A DNA stretch of 64,000 nt from positions 1,507,858 to 1,571,857 of the forward strand of contig NZ_KV917380.1 of the NCBI RefSeq assembly GCF_002019765.1, in the 5' to 3' direction. The notes under the pieces are model-generated. The model was not told the DNA's origin. It did no database searches and worked only from the letters and a program-made list of their open reading frames with translations. The position numbers and the translations under genes are program-made. This document shows positions 35,155-42,721 of this stretch, piece by piece. This DNA comes from Shouchella oshimensis. GTDB taxonomy: Bacteria; Bacillota; Bacilli; Bacillales; Bacillaceae_D. The stretch's first letter is position 1, and the number at the start of each line of letters is the position of its first letter.

Positions 35155-35879
35155 GATACCGTTAAAGCAATCGTATTTAAAGATGCTTTCCCTTCAGTCA
35201 AATCGGCTCCATATACAAAGCCGGTAATTTGTAAAGAAAGGGAAGTGTTTTTTTTAACTGCTGGTATGACCACTTCAAAGTCAGAAAATGTGATAGATGA
35301 CCGTGCTGGAATAGTGTCAATAGGAGGGCTGAGCCAGAATTGCCCTGTTTGTTTTGCATGCCTATCTGCTTGCTCCTCAACAAATTTCCATGTATCGGTT
35401 ACGCCTTCACGAGATACTGAGTAGTGCTGTAGATTGTTCTTTGAACGTTCAATTCTACCAGATAAATTTGCGAGCTCGGGTTTATTAAAGCTTAAACAAA
35501 TGACGGGGTTGTTTAAAGCTGATGCTCCACGGTTTTCAATAATCATGTGCCCTTTAATGACGAAGGGCTCCTCTTCATTTGTTTCATATGGAGCCATTAT
35601 TGCATACGTAAAAAACGAGTCTACTTGAATGTCCTTTTCCTCTAAAGAAGGAGTGATTTCTACTTTTGATGCAGAATCTACTTCCGAAACAGCCGGGTCA
35701 TTTGCTAATTCCTCTAGACGAAGTGTTAATTCTTCAATGACCGTATCTTGATCGTGGATCCGTTTACGTTGATCTGTTAATAATCGATCTTGTTTTACTA
35801 CCTCAGAACGGTAGTGAAGAATTTTTTGATTCAGTTGAATGATTTTTTTATCTAACGTATTCATTCGTTCTTCCGTCAC
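35151..35879 (-). CDS. Coiled-coil plus beta-domain protein coupled to the CgeB-like enzyme
   Basis: The protein has 242 residues. Residues 5-65 form a charged coiled coil (LDKKIIQLNQKILHY ... VIEELTLRLEELA); residues 85-242 form a beta-rich domain with alternating hydrophobic strands, reminiscent of an Ig-like fold. No signal peptide, no cysteines. I recognise no family. Start GTG 35879 with GAGG upstream is preferred over ATG 35864. Overlap with the glycosyltransferase suggests a scaffold or acceptor for glycosylation. Confidence 0.7.
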   Translation of the reverse strand: MTEERMNTLDKKIIQLNQKILHYRSEVVKQDRLLTDQRKRIHDQDTVIEELTLRLEELANDPAVSEVDSASKVEITPSLEEKDIQVDSFFTYAIMAPYETNEEEPFVIKGHMIIENRGASALNNPVICLSFNKPELANLSGRIERSKNNLQHYSVSREGVTDTWKFVEEQADRHAKQTGQFWLSPPIDTIPARSSITFSDFEVVIPAVKKNTSLSLQITGFVYGADLTEGKASLNTIALTVS

Positions 35880-35913
35880 GTAAACCGCCTCACTTTTTTG
35901 ATTTCCCTTGGTA

Positions 35914-35922
35914 CAGTCTATG
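35914..35922 (-). promoter_or_regulatory. Weak SigK-like -10 for the coiled-coil/CgeB unit
   Basis: Minus strand CATAGACTG, matching CATANNNTA in 6 of 7 fixed positions. No AC is found at the right distance. Low weight unless the other matches in this block are confirmed. Confidence 0.25.
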
Positions 35923-35982
35923 AGACAGTTTCGAAAATAAGAAGAAAAAGCTGTGCATCTACTCTTGGAACGTAAAAAACAG

Positions 35983-36009
35983 AAAAAAGCCGCACTATAC
36001 GAGTGCGAC
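35983..36009 (-). terminator. Terminator after the cysteine-rich gene
   Basis: GTCGCACT pairs with AGTGCGGC (one G-U) around CGTAT, followed by six T on the minus strand. Confidence 0.85.
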
Positions 36010-36019
36010 CTACGCTTGT

Positions 36020-36721
36020 TTAGTTAACAGACGTTTTCTTTCCGAACCCTTTACCAGGGAAAACAACTGGGCATTGAGGTGGAAATTTGTTCTCGCTGCA
36101 AATGACATCAGATACTGGGAATTCATGTCTTGGCTTACAGTAAGCTGCTTCAATTTCTAAGCGAACATCAGCAAAAACATGAACATCTAAGCAGAATGAG
36201 AATGAAATATCGAGTTGGGAGAAGTTTGCATCACAAACAACTTCCGCGTCACACTGACCTGCAGAAATAAATGCATCTACAGATGTGCCTTCAGGAGCAC
36301 AAAGATAGAACGTTTGAATCGTTGCAAAATCAATCGGATCTGAGGTACAGATTAGGTTCCCAAGCTCATCTAAAAGATCAACCTCAATTAATCCTTTTGC
36401 TAATACTTTTACTTTCTCTAAGCAAACTTCTTCACCATTTGGTAATGTAACCTCAACTTCTGTGCGGCCAAATGGATTTGTTACTTCGTTTGTTAGAAGA
36501 GAATTTTCTAACACACGGCAAACCGTTTGATAATTCGGGAATGCCTGTAGTAAAGCGCATAGCGAGCCTGGTCCCGGTGTTGGACCTGTGCAATCAGGGA
36601 AGAGCGTTGAAAGTTCAGGCTCTCTAAAGCTAAGTGTTGGTAAATCAACTTGACGTGTCACCCAATCGAAGACCTTAGGGACACTAATGCAAACATTGTG
36701 TTTTTCATGATCGTGACTCAT
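36020..36721 (-). CDS. Cysteine-rich putative spore surface protein, 233 residues
   Basis: The protein has 13 cysteines in 233 residues, spaced along the whole length, no signal peptide, and repeated beta-like stretches (VEVTLPNGEEVCLEKVKVLAKGL). It starts MSHDHEKHNVCISVPKVFDWV and ends with a basic GKGFGKKTSVN. Such composition fits a coat, crust or exosporium protein cross-linked by disulfides. A SigK-type promoter (AC-N16-CATACTATA) lies upstream and a strong AAAAGGAGGTCC precedes the ATG. It occupies the neighbourhood of cotZ/cotY in B. subtilis, but I see no real similarity to them. Confidence 0.72.
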   Translation of the reverse strand: MSHDHEKHNVCISVPKVFDWVTRQVDLPTLSFREPELSTLFPDCTGPTPGPGSLCALLQAFPNYQTVCRVLENSLLTNEVTNPFGRTEVEVTLPNGEEVCLEKVKVLAKGLIEVDLLDELGNLICTSDPIDFATIQTFYLCAPEGTSVDAFISAGQCDAEVVCDANFSQLDISFSFCLDVHVFADVRLEIEAAYCKPRHEFPVSDVICSENKFPPQCPVVFPGKGFGKKTSVN

Positions 36722-36801
36722 GGAGGGACCTCCTTTTAATTTTAACCGTTAGTAGGCAATTGTTAATACTAACAAAGCAACTAAAGGCGTTCGGACTACT
36801 G

Positions 36802-36828
36802 TATAGTATGACTGTTGTCTAAATATGT
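36802..36828 (-). promoter_or_regulatory. SigK-type promoter of the cysteine-rich gene
   Basis: Minus strand AC (36828-36827), 16 bases, CATACTATA (36810-36802): a full match to AC-N16/17-CATANNNTA used by mother-cell SigK. Confidence 0.62.
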
Positions 36829-36849
36829 GCGCTTATTTTTAAACCTTAA

Positions 36850-36877
36850 ACAAACTTTCTTATCTTTGCATAGAATA
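36850..36877 (+). promoter_or_regulatory. SigK-type promoter of the 36-residue gene
   Basis: AC (36850-36851), 17 bases, CATAGAATA (36869-36877): a full match to the SigK consensus, 34 bases before the ATG at 36912. Confidence 0.62.
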
Positions 36878-36911
36878 GAAGGCGTTCATTTCTATATAAG
36901 GAGAGGTTGCA

Positions 36912-37022
36912 ATGCAGTACAAAAAGAATCCTCATGGTTATTTCGTGACAAAGAAACCAGTTGCGAAGCCGGCTACCGATAAAAAACATAATACCGGCTG
37001 TTGTGGTAAAAAAAGACCTTAA
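36912..37022 (+). CDS. Small basic peptide with CC motif, 36 residues
   Basis: ATG at 36912 after AAGGAGAGG. The peptide MQYKKNPHGYFVTKKPVAKP... ends in TGCCGKKRP: Lys-rich, with a Cys pair and a Tyr-rich start, typical of minor coat components. It has a SigK-like promoter and its own terminator, and lies divergent from the cysteine-rich gene. No homologue can be named. Confidence 0.68.
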   Translation: MQYKKNPHGYFVTKKPVAKPATDKKHNTGCCGKKRP

Positions 37023-37026
37023 TGAG

Positions 37027-37068
37027 AAAAACCGTTTGTTTCTATTCTATAGAGATAAACGGTTTTTT
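37027..37068 (+). terminator. Terminator after the 36-residue gene
   Basis: AAAAACCGTTT pairs with AAACGGTTTTT, with a second small stem TCTAT/ATAGA inside, then T run. Confidence 0.82.
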
Positions 37069-37157
37069 GCTTCTTATTTAGGTTGTAAGCTCTCCGTTCA
37101 CCGGTTTGTTCGTGCTCTTTCATGAAAGTTTTTTTGCTGAAAAAACGGCTTTACTGA

Positions 37158-37185
37158 ACATTTTGCTTTTACGGTGAATAGTGTA
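37158..37185 (+). promoter_or_regulatory. Possible SigK-like promoter of the nucleotide-sugar operon
   Basis: AC, 17 bases, AATAGTGTA (37177-37185), one mismatch from CATANNNTA; 50 bases before the ATG at 37235. Confidence 0.35.
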
Positions 37186-37234
37186 ACGCATTAGGCAAAT
37201 GTACAGAAAGACAAATAAGAGAGGTTTGTGTGAC

Positions 37235-38488
37235 ATGGAGAAACAGAAGATAGCCATTGTTGGCTTAGGGTATGTTGGGCTACCTTTAGCGATTGAATGT
37301 AGTCTGAGAGGGCATCACGTCATTGGAATTGATCATGACCAAGGGAAAGTAGATGACTTACACCAACATCGCTCGTATATAAACGAAATTGAAGATGAAA
37401 CCATTACGGCATTAATGAAACGCTCCTTTACCGCAACAGTTCGGTGTGAAGAGGCAAAACAGGCGACGGTAATTGTATTATGTGTTCCTACACCATTAGC
37501 AAGTACGGGAACCCCTAATTTGTGTTATGTGCAAACCGCTTTAAAACAATTAGCGCCACATTTGCAACAAGGACAGCTTCTTATATTAGAAAGTTCTACG
37601 TTCCCGGGAACAACAGAAGAAATTATCGTTCCTATTATTGAAGGAGAAGGATTTCTTGTTGGAAAAACGTTTTTTGTTGGTTATTCACCAGAACGAATCG
37701 ATCCAGGTAATAAACAATTTCATTTAACAGATGTCCCAAAAATAATTAGTGGAATGACTTCTGAATGCTTGCAGAAAGTGAAACGTGTTTATGAAACCGT
37801 ATTTAAAGAGCTCGTTCCTGTTAGTTCAACAAGAGTGGCAGAGGCAGTAAAAATGTTTGAAAATACTCAGCGGTTTATTAATCTATCGTTTGTTAATGAA
37901 ATGGCACGGGCCTGTTATGAATTAGATATCGACGTTGAAGAAGTCTTAGTTGCTGCTGATACGAAGCCATATGGGTCTTCCGCGTACCGCCCGGGCCCAG
38001 GTATAGGAGGGCATTGTATCCCAGTTGATCCCCTTTATTTTAAATGGAAAGTCAATCAAGCTGGAGCAACAACACGGTTTATTGATTTAGCTAAAGTAGT
38101 TAATGATGAACAGCCGGATTATATTATCAAGCGGATTCGCTCCTTGCTTCACTCTGTGGAAGACGCGTCTATCTTATTAATTGGTCTTTCTTACAAAAAG
38201 AATATAAGGGATACGAGAGAGTCTAAATCAATTGTAGTGGCGGAGCGGCTTATTCAAGCAGGCGCTCATTTGGCTTACCACGATCCGTTCATACCCGTTT
38301 ACACTTTATGTGATCAACCGTATCAATCTATTACGATCGCGAAAGACACGTTATCTGCCTTTGATCTAGTTATTTTCCTGACCGATCACGATGATCTTGA
38401 CTACGACATGATTGTTCAGCATAGTAAATCCATTTTTGATACAAAACAATGTCTGAATGTCGAAGGGCCACATATTCACAAATTATAG
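37235..38488 (+). CDS. Nucleotide-sugar dehydrogenase (UDP-GlcNAc/UDP-glucose 6-dehydrogenase type)
   Basis: The protein has 417 residues from ATG 37235 (GAGAGG 10 bases upstream). Rossmann NAD site IVGLGYVGLPLA, catalytic cysteine in RPGPGIGGHCIPVDP, and C-terminal UDP-binding region LSYKKNIRDTRESKS. The length and GHCIPVDP favour the WbpA/WecC-type group that oxidises UDP-HexNAc, but UDP-glucose cannot be excluded. The product is a UDP-uronic acid used by the next gene. Confidence 0.9.
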   Translation: MEKQKIAIVGLGYVGLPLAIECSLRGHHVIGIDHDQGKVDDLHQHRSYINEIEDETITALMKRSFTATVRCEEAKQATVIVLCVPTPLASTGTPNLCYVQTALKQLAPHLQQGQLLILESSTFPGTTEEIIVPIIEGEGFLVGKTFFVGYSPERIDPGNKQFHLTDVPKIISGMTSECLQKVKRVYETVFKELVPVSSTRVAEAVKMFENTQRFINLSFVNEMARACYELDIDVEEVLVAADTKPYGSSAYRPGPGIGGHCIPVDPLYFKWKVNQAGATTRFIDLAKVVNDEQPDYIIKRIRSLLHSVEDASILLIGLSYKKNIRDTRESKSIVVAERLIQAGAHLAYHDPFIPVYTLCDQPYQSITIAKDTLSAFDLVIFLTDHDDLDYDMIVQHSKSIFDTKQCLNVEGPHIHKL

Positions 38489-38497
38489 GAGGGGCGT

Positions 38498-39454
38498 ATG
38501 AACATATTGGTCACAGGAGGACTGGGGTTTATTGGTTCTCATTTAACAGAAAAACTACTTCAGGAAGGACACACAGTATGCGCTATGGACCAAGTGCGAG
38601 ATGATGATTTAGTAGAGGAATTTGCACGCTCAACACGGTTTTTTTTTATAAATAGCCGGGTAGAAGATGCTGATGTTACTGAGCACTGGGTGAAGTGGGC
38701 TGACGTGGTGTTTCATTTGGCTGCTTCACTAAGTGTGCGACGCTGTGTAGAGGAACCAGATGAAATCATCACAGGAAATTTAATACCTGCACAAGTCGTG
38801 CTAGAGAAAGCGATCAAATCGAAAACGAAAGTGGTGTTTGCATCAACTTCTGAAGTGTACGGAAAAAGTGAGGACCTACCCTATAGGGAAGATGGAGATC
38901 GGTTAGTAGGAGCAACAAGTACTCATCGTTGGTGTTATGCAACAGTTAAAGCGTTAGAGGAGCACATGTTTTTGGCTGCTGGAAAGAAAGGATTGCCGGT
39001 AACAATTTTGCGTTACTTTAATGCGTATGGTCCGAGGGCAAAGTCTGGTTTATATGGAGGGGTCATTCCCATTTTTATTTCGGCTGCTTTACGAAATGAG
39101 CCCCTTTATGTTCATGGCGATGGAAAGCAAACAAGATGTTTCACATATGTGAAAGATACAGTGGACGCAACTAGCCGTGCAATAGACGATTATTGTAATG
39201 GTGAAGTGATTAACATTGGGTCTTCCAAAGAAATATCGATTTTACAACTTGCACAGTCTATTGTTCAACTTACTAATAGCCAATCAGATATTCAGCTTGT
39301 TCCATATGAGAAGGTATATCAAAGTGGCTTTGAAGATATGAAAAAACGTGTACCTTATACAGATAAGATGGAAAAGATACTTCGTCATTCTGCCTCTGTT
39401 TCTTTAGTGGATGGGCTAAAAGAAACCATTCATTATTATCGCTTATTTCTTTGA
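38498..39454 (+). CDS. NAD-dependent epimerase/dehydratase for a nucleotide sugar
   Basis: The protein has 318 residues. Extended-SDR features: TGGLGFIGSH, the catalytic Y-x3-K in WCYATVKALEEH, and ILRYFNAYGPR. It follows the dehydrogenase by 9 bases with GGAGGGGCG. The pair probably converts a UDP-sugar to a uronic acid and then epimerises or decarboxylates it. Which reaction occurs cannot be read from sequence. Its 3' end overlaps the convergent coiled-coil gene by 12 bases. Confidence 0.88.
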   Translation: MNILVTGGLGFIGSHLTEKLLQEGHTVCAMDQVRDDDLVEEFARSTRFFFINSRVEDADVTEHWVKWADVVFHLAASLSVRRCVEEPDEIITGNLIPAQVVLEKAIKSKTKVVFASTSEVYGKSEDLPYREDGDRLVGATSTHRWCYATVKALEEHMFLAAGKKGLPVTILRYFNAYGPRAKSGLYGGVIPIFISAALRNEPLYVHGDGKQTRCFTYVKDTVDATSRAIDDYCNGEVINIGSSKEISILQLAQSIVQLTNSQSDIQLVPYEKVYQSGFEDMKKRVPYTDKMEKILRHSASVSLVDGLKETIHYYRLFL

Positions 39455-39883
39455 TCTCGCTTTTATACTTCGAGTGAACCAACTAGTTTGACTGTTGTCT
39501 TCAAGGGAGTCTGGTTGATTAGGTAAACTGGCTTTGCTTGAAAAGAAGACGGATTCATCATGTGATTGAGACGGCTGTTGTTCATCCTTTTGCTCATCCT
39601 TTTGCTCATCCTGTTTCTTTTCTACTGTTGCTGTCGATTCCATGCTTTCCGTTTGACTGCTTGTTTTTTGCGACTGATTCTCGTTCATTGGTGCTTGTTC
39701 CTTTAATCGTGAACACTCGTCAAGAAGCTCTTTATTTTCTGCAAGCAATTCATCAATCATGTTGTAGTGATAATCATTTTTATAACGTTCGAGTTCTTTA
39801 TTTAAGCGGACAATTTCTGATTCTGCATGAATGAGGCGTTGATGAAGCTGTACGGGTGTTAGCCGTGAAGTGGATTGTGTCAT
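39443..39883 (-). CDS. Coiled-coil, low-complexity protein with tandem DEQK repeats
   Basis: The protein has 146 residues. Residues 8-62 form a coiled coil (AESEIVRLNKELERY); residues 63-146 are polar and disordered, with KQDEQKDEQKDEQQ from a 12-base tandem repeat. It ends in basic KARSKK. No family is known to me. The coiled coil resembles in style the 35151-35879 protein. Convergent to the epimerase gene; a CATAGGATG lies upstream. Confidence 0.66.
   Translation of the reverse strand: MTQSTSRLTPVQLHQRLIHAESEIVRLNKELERYKNDYHYNMIDELLAENKELLDECSRLKEQAPMNENQSQKTSSQTESMESTATVEKKQDEQKDEQKDEQQPSQSHDESVFFSSKASLPNQPDSLEDNSQTSWFTRSIKARSKK
39588..39618. repeat. 12-base tandem repeat in the low-complexity gene
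   Basis: CATCCTTTTGCT occurs twice in tandem followed by a partial third copy, coding for the DEQK units. It is a site where slippage could change protein length. Confidence 0.7.
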
Positions 39884-39914
39884 TTTACTCAGTCCTCTCA
39901 GCTGGCATTTCTAC

Positions 39915-39923
39915 CATCCTATG
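39915..39923 (-). promoter_or_regulatory. Weak SigK-like -10 for the low-complexity coiled-coil gene
   Basis: Minus strand CATAGGATG, matching CATANNNTA in 6 of 7 fixed positions. No AC is found at the right distance. Low weight unless the other matches in this block are confirmed. Confidence 0.25.
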
Positions 39924-39971
39924 TACGAAAGAGGCGATTCATGATGCAAAAAAGAGAAAGGGAGAAGGGAA

Positions 39972-41609
39972 ATGCAATATTTTCAACGCAAAAATCAAAA
40001 CCGTATTAAGAAAAAGTCTTCCCAACAAAAACTGCCAGTGCAGCGGAATCATGAGTATCGATTAGCCGTTATTGTACCGGCTATGAATGAAGAAGATACG
40101 TTAGGTGCAGTGCTTGAGGAAATTAATCGGCTCAACCCTGATGAACTGATTGTCATTGTTAATGGCTCAAAGGATCAGACGGCTTCTGTTGCCAGTGAAA
40201 AAGGGGCTACCGTCATCCAATTTCATTATCCATTAGGGAATGATGTAGGTCGAGCAATTGGGGCAGAAGCAGCAAATGCAGATATTTATTTGTTTACAGA
40301 TGCAGATATTGTTATAAAGGCGGAGCAATATGTCCCCTTTATCGTGGCAATTGAAAATGGGGAAGATGTGAGTCTCAATTCCATAGATTGGATTACCCAT
40401 TTCGATAAAGCAGATACGATCTCAGCAGGACGTTACTTTTTAAATCATATTCAAGGAAGAGAAGACCTTCGAGCAGAAAATCTATTAACCATCCCACATG
40501 CAATGAGCCATCATGTACTTCAAGAGATAGGCGTTTCCGCACTTGTGAATCCAATGCTTGCCAACAGTATGGCGTTACAAAAAACAAAGAACATAACGGT
40601 CCCTTGTACCATTGATGTTTTGAAAATGAATAAACCTCGAAAGAATCATGTAGCACAAGGAAACAGTCAGCTTTCTACTGCGATGCAACGCATGCAAGGG
40701 GATACGTTAGAAGCCCTTCATTACATTGTTCATCACGGTGATCTTGATCTTGTAGACACACAAGTAGTGTGGGATGAGCAAGAGCTTGAACAATGTAGAG
40801 AGGCGTGGTGGGAAGACCAACCGAAAAAGCCCGTCTCTTTTGTCGTCTATATTGATGACCATTACGACGCTTCACTTGTTACGACGATTGCTCAATTACA
40901 GCGCAACGAAACGGTAGAAGTTATTCCAGTCGTTGCAGGAGAATGCTCGGTACTATGCTGGCAGTTAGAGCAAATGAAACAACCTTATCTCCGACTCCGA
41001 CAAATAAAAAAAATGGGACCAGCATTTGAACTAGGTCAGCGACTTTCGCGAGGGGATTATTGTCTCTTTCACCACGGTTTTATCCCTTTAACCATTTACC
41101 ATGTTGCTCAGTTTGTTGAACAAGCAATTGCTCACCCAAGTGCGCTTATTTACAATGACCAAGAGAAGTTGTTTACGTCACTCGAAGATATGCCGGTATT
41201 TTTTTCTGGACAGCGGTTAGTGACCATGTTAAATCAAACAGCAAGTGTAGAGCTAGCGAGCTTACTACTGCCGCCGTTTCTTTTGCCGAAAAATAAGGCA
41301 AAACAAATTGGTACACCTGAAACGATGCAAATGGATCTTTTACTTGAAAACATACCAATGGTTGCTGGACCAGCGGTAAATGTACAGCCATTTCTTGATA
41401 AATTTGAGGATGAACTAATGCATGATTTGCTTCTTGGCTTTCGTTACTTATTTTCAAAAACTACCGTTCGAGGAGGCTTTAGTGATGAGGGGAGAAGGCG
41501 CGAGCTCCTCCCAAATTTAACTGTTGAAAAAAGTGGCCTTAAGATAGACCGATGGGAGCCATCTTTAGCTTATGTGTATACAGGCACATCACAACATGCT
41601 GACACATAA
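39972..41609 (+). CDS. Two-part glycosyltransferase with GT2 domain
   Basis: The protein has 545 residues. A Lys/Arg/Gln-rich N-terminus (1-35) precedes a GT2 domain (about 35-240): VIVPAMNEEDTLG, IVIVNGSKDQT and FTDADIV (DxD). The second half (about 275-545) looks like a second, degenerate GT2-like fold (SFVVYIDDHYDASLV..., YCLFHHGFIP) without a clear DxD. It is followed by another GT2 gene after 23 bases. Substrates are unknown; a spore glycan is inferred from context. Confidence 0.82.
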   Translation: MQYFQRKNQNRIKKKSSQQKLPVQRNHEYRLAVIVPAMNEEDTLGAVLEEINRLNPDELIVIVNGSKDQTASVASEKGATVIQFHYPLGNDVGRAIGAEAANADIYLFTDADIVIKAEQYVPFIVAIENGEDVSLNSIDWITHFDKADTISAGRYFLNHIQGREDLRAENLLTIPHAMSHHVLQEIGVSALVNPMLANSMALQKTKNITVPCTIDVLKMNKPRKNHVAQGNSQLSTAMQRMQGDTLEALHYIVHHGDLDLVDTQVVWDEQELEQCREAWWEDQPKKPVSFVVYIDDHYDASLVTTIAQLQRNETVEVIPVVAGECSVLCWQLEQMKQPYLRLRQIKKMGPAFELGQRLSRGDYCLFHHGFIPLTIYHVAQFVEQAIAHPSALIYNDQEKLFTSLEDMPVFFSGQRLVTMLNQTASVELASLLLPPFLLPKNKAKQIGTPETMQMDLLLENIPMVAGPAVNVQPFLDKFEDELMHDLLLGFRYLFSKTTVRGGFSDEGRRRELLPNLTVEKSGLKIDRWEPSLAYVYTGTSQHADT

Positions 41610-41632
41610 AATGGGCTGTGGAGGTGTTTGGG

Positions 41633-42721
41633 ATGATTGAAATCAGTTTATGTTTAATTGTAAAGAATGAAGAGGCTGTGTTAGAGCGCTGTTTAACGAG
41701 TGTGAAAGAGGTTGTAGATGAAGTGATTATTCTTGATACAGGTTCTACTGATCGTACGAAAGAGATTGCTGCGTCGTTTACAGATAAAGTGTATGACTTT
41801 ACTTGGGTAAACCACTTTGCTAAAGCTCGAAACAAAGCGTTCTCTTATGCCACGAAACCATACATTATGTGGCTAGATGCTGATGACATTTTAAAAGAAG
41901 AGGATCGTCACAAGCTTAAGGAGTTAAAGTCTACACTGGAAGAAAAGGTTGACGCTGTATCAATGGATTATCATTTAGCTTTTGATGGGAATGGTGGCGT
42001 TACATCAAGCATAAGACGATTTCGAATTGTAAAGAGAGAACGGGGCTTCGTTTGGCATGGTGCTGTTCATGAATATTTAGAAGTGTTCGGAGAATTGCAT
42101 CATAGTGATATTGCTGTCACCCATTTATCTGCTGATGATGGTCATGATTTAACGCGCAACCTCGATATATATGAAGGAATGAAAGCATCAGGGCAAGCGT
42201 TTACGCCAAGAGACTTGCTGTATTACGCGAATGAGTTAACAGATCATCGTCGGTTTGAAGATGCTGTTGAGTATTATTTGAAGTTCATTAAAACGGATAA
42301 AGGGTGGTCAGAAGACCTCATTCGTTCCTGTAACAAATTAGCTGATTGCTATATCAACCTAGGCTTGCCGAAAGTAGCAAAGGATTGGACATTTCGAGCA
42401 TTAGAATATGGTAAACCAAAACCAGAAACGTGCTGTCGTATTGGTCACTCCTTTATGGAGAAGCAAGCATTTTCAGAGGCTGTATTTTGGTATGAAATGG
42501 CGATACGCAATAAAGAAGAGAATGCTTACTTCCAAAATGTCGCATGTGAAACTTGGATACCAAACCTTCAATTAGCGGTATGTTACGACAAGCTTGGGTT
42601 TACAGAAAAAGCAAATGAGCACAATGAACAGGCAGCAACGTTTCTTCCAAATGACAGTCGAATCGAATACAACCGTTCTTATTTTAAAGAACAACTACAG
42701 CTTCTTAAACAAAACGACTGA
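41633..42721 (+). CDS. GT2 glycosyltransferase with C-terminal TPR-like helices
   Basis: The protein has 362 residues from ATG 41633 (GGAGGTG 6 bases upstream). GT2 core: CLIVKNEEAVLERCL, DTGSTDRT and MWLDADD (DxD), with WHGAVHEYLE. Residues about 200-360 form paired helices like TPR repeats (YYANELTDHRRFEDAVEYY). The layout matches SunS-type transferases that modify peptides, so a protein or peptide acceptor is possible. It overlaps the convergent GT-methyltransferase gene by 27 bases. Confidence 0.86.
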   Translation: MIEISLCLIVKNEEAVLERCLTSVKEVVDEVIILDTGSTDRTKEIAASFTDKVYDFTWVNHFAKARNKAFSYATKPYIMWLDADDILKEEDRHKLKELKSTLEEKVDAVSMDYHLAFDGNGGVTSSIRRFRIVKRERGFVWHGAVHEYLEVFGELHHSDIAVTHLSADDGHDLTRNLDIYEGMKASGQAFTPRDLLYYANELTDHRRFEDAVEYYLKFIKTDKGWSEDLIRSCNKLADCYINLGLPKVAKDWTFRALEYGKPKPETCCRIGHSFMEKQAFSEAVFWYEMAIRNKEENAYFQNVACETWIPNLQLAVCYDKLGFTEKANEHNEQAATFLPNDSRIEYNRSYFKEQLQLLKQND

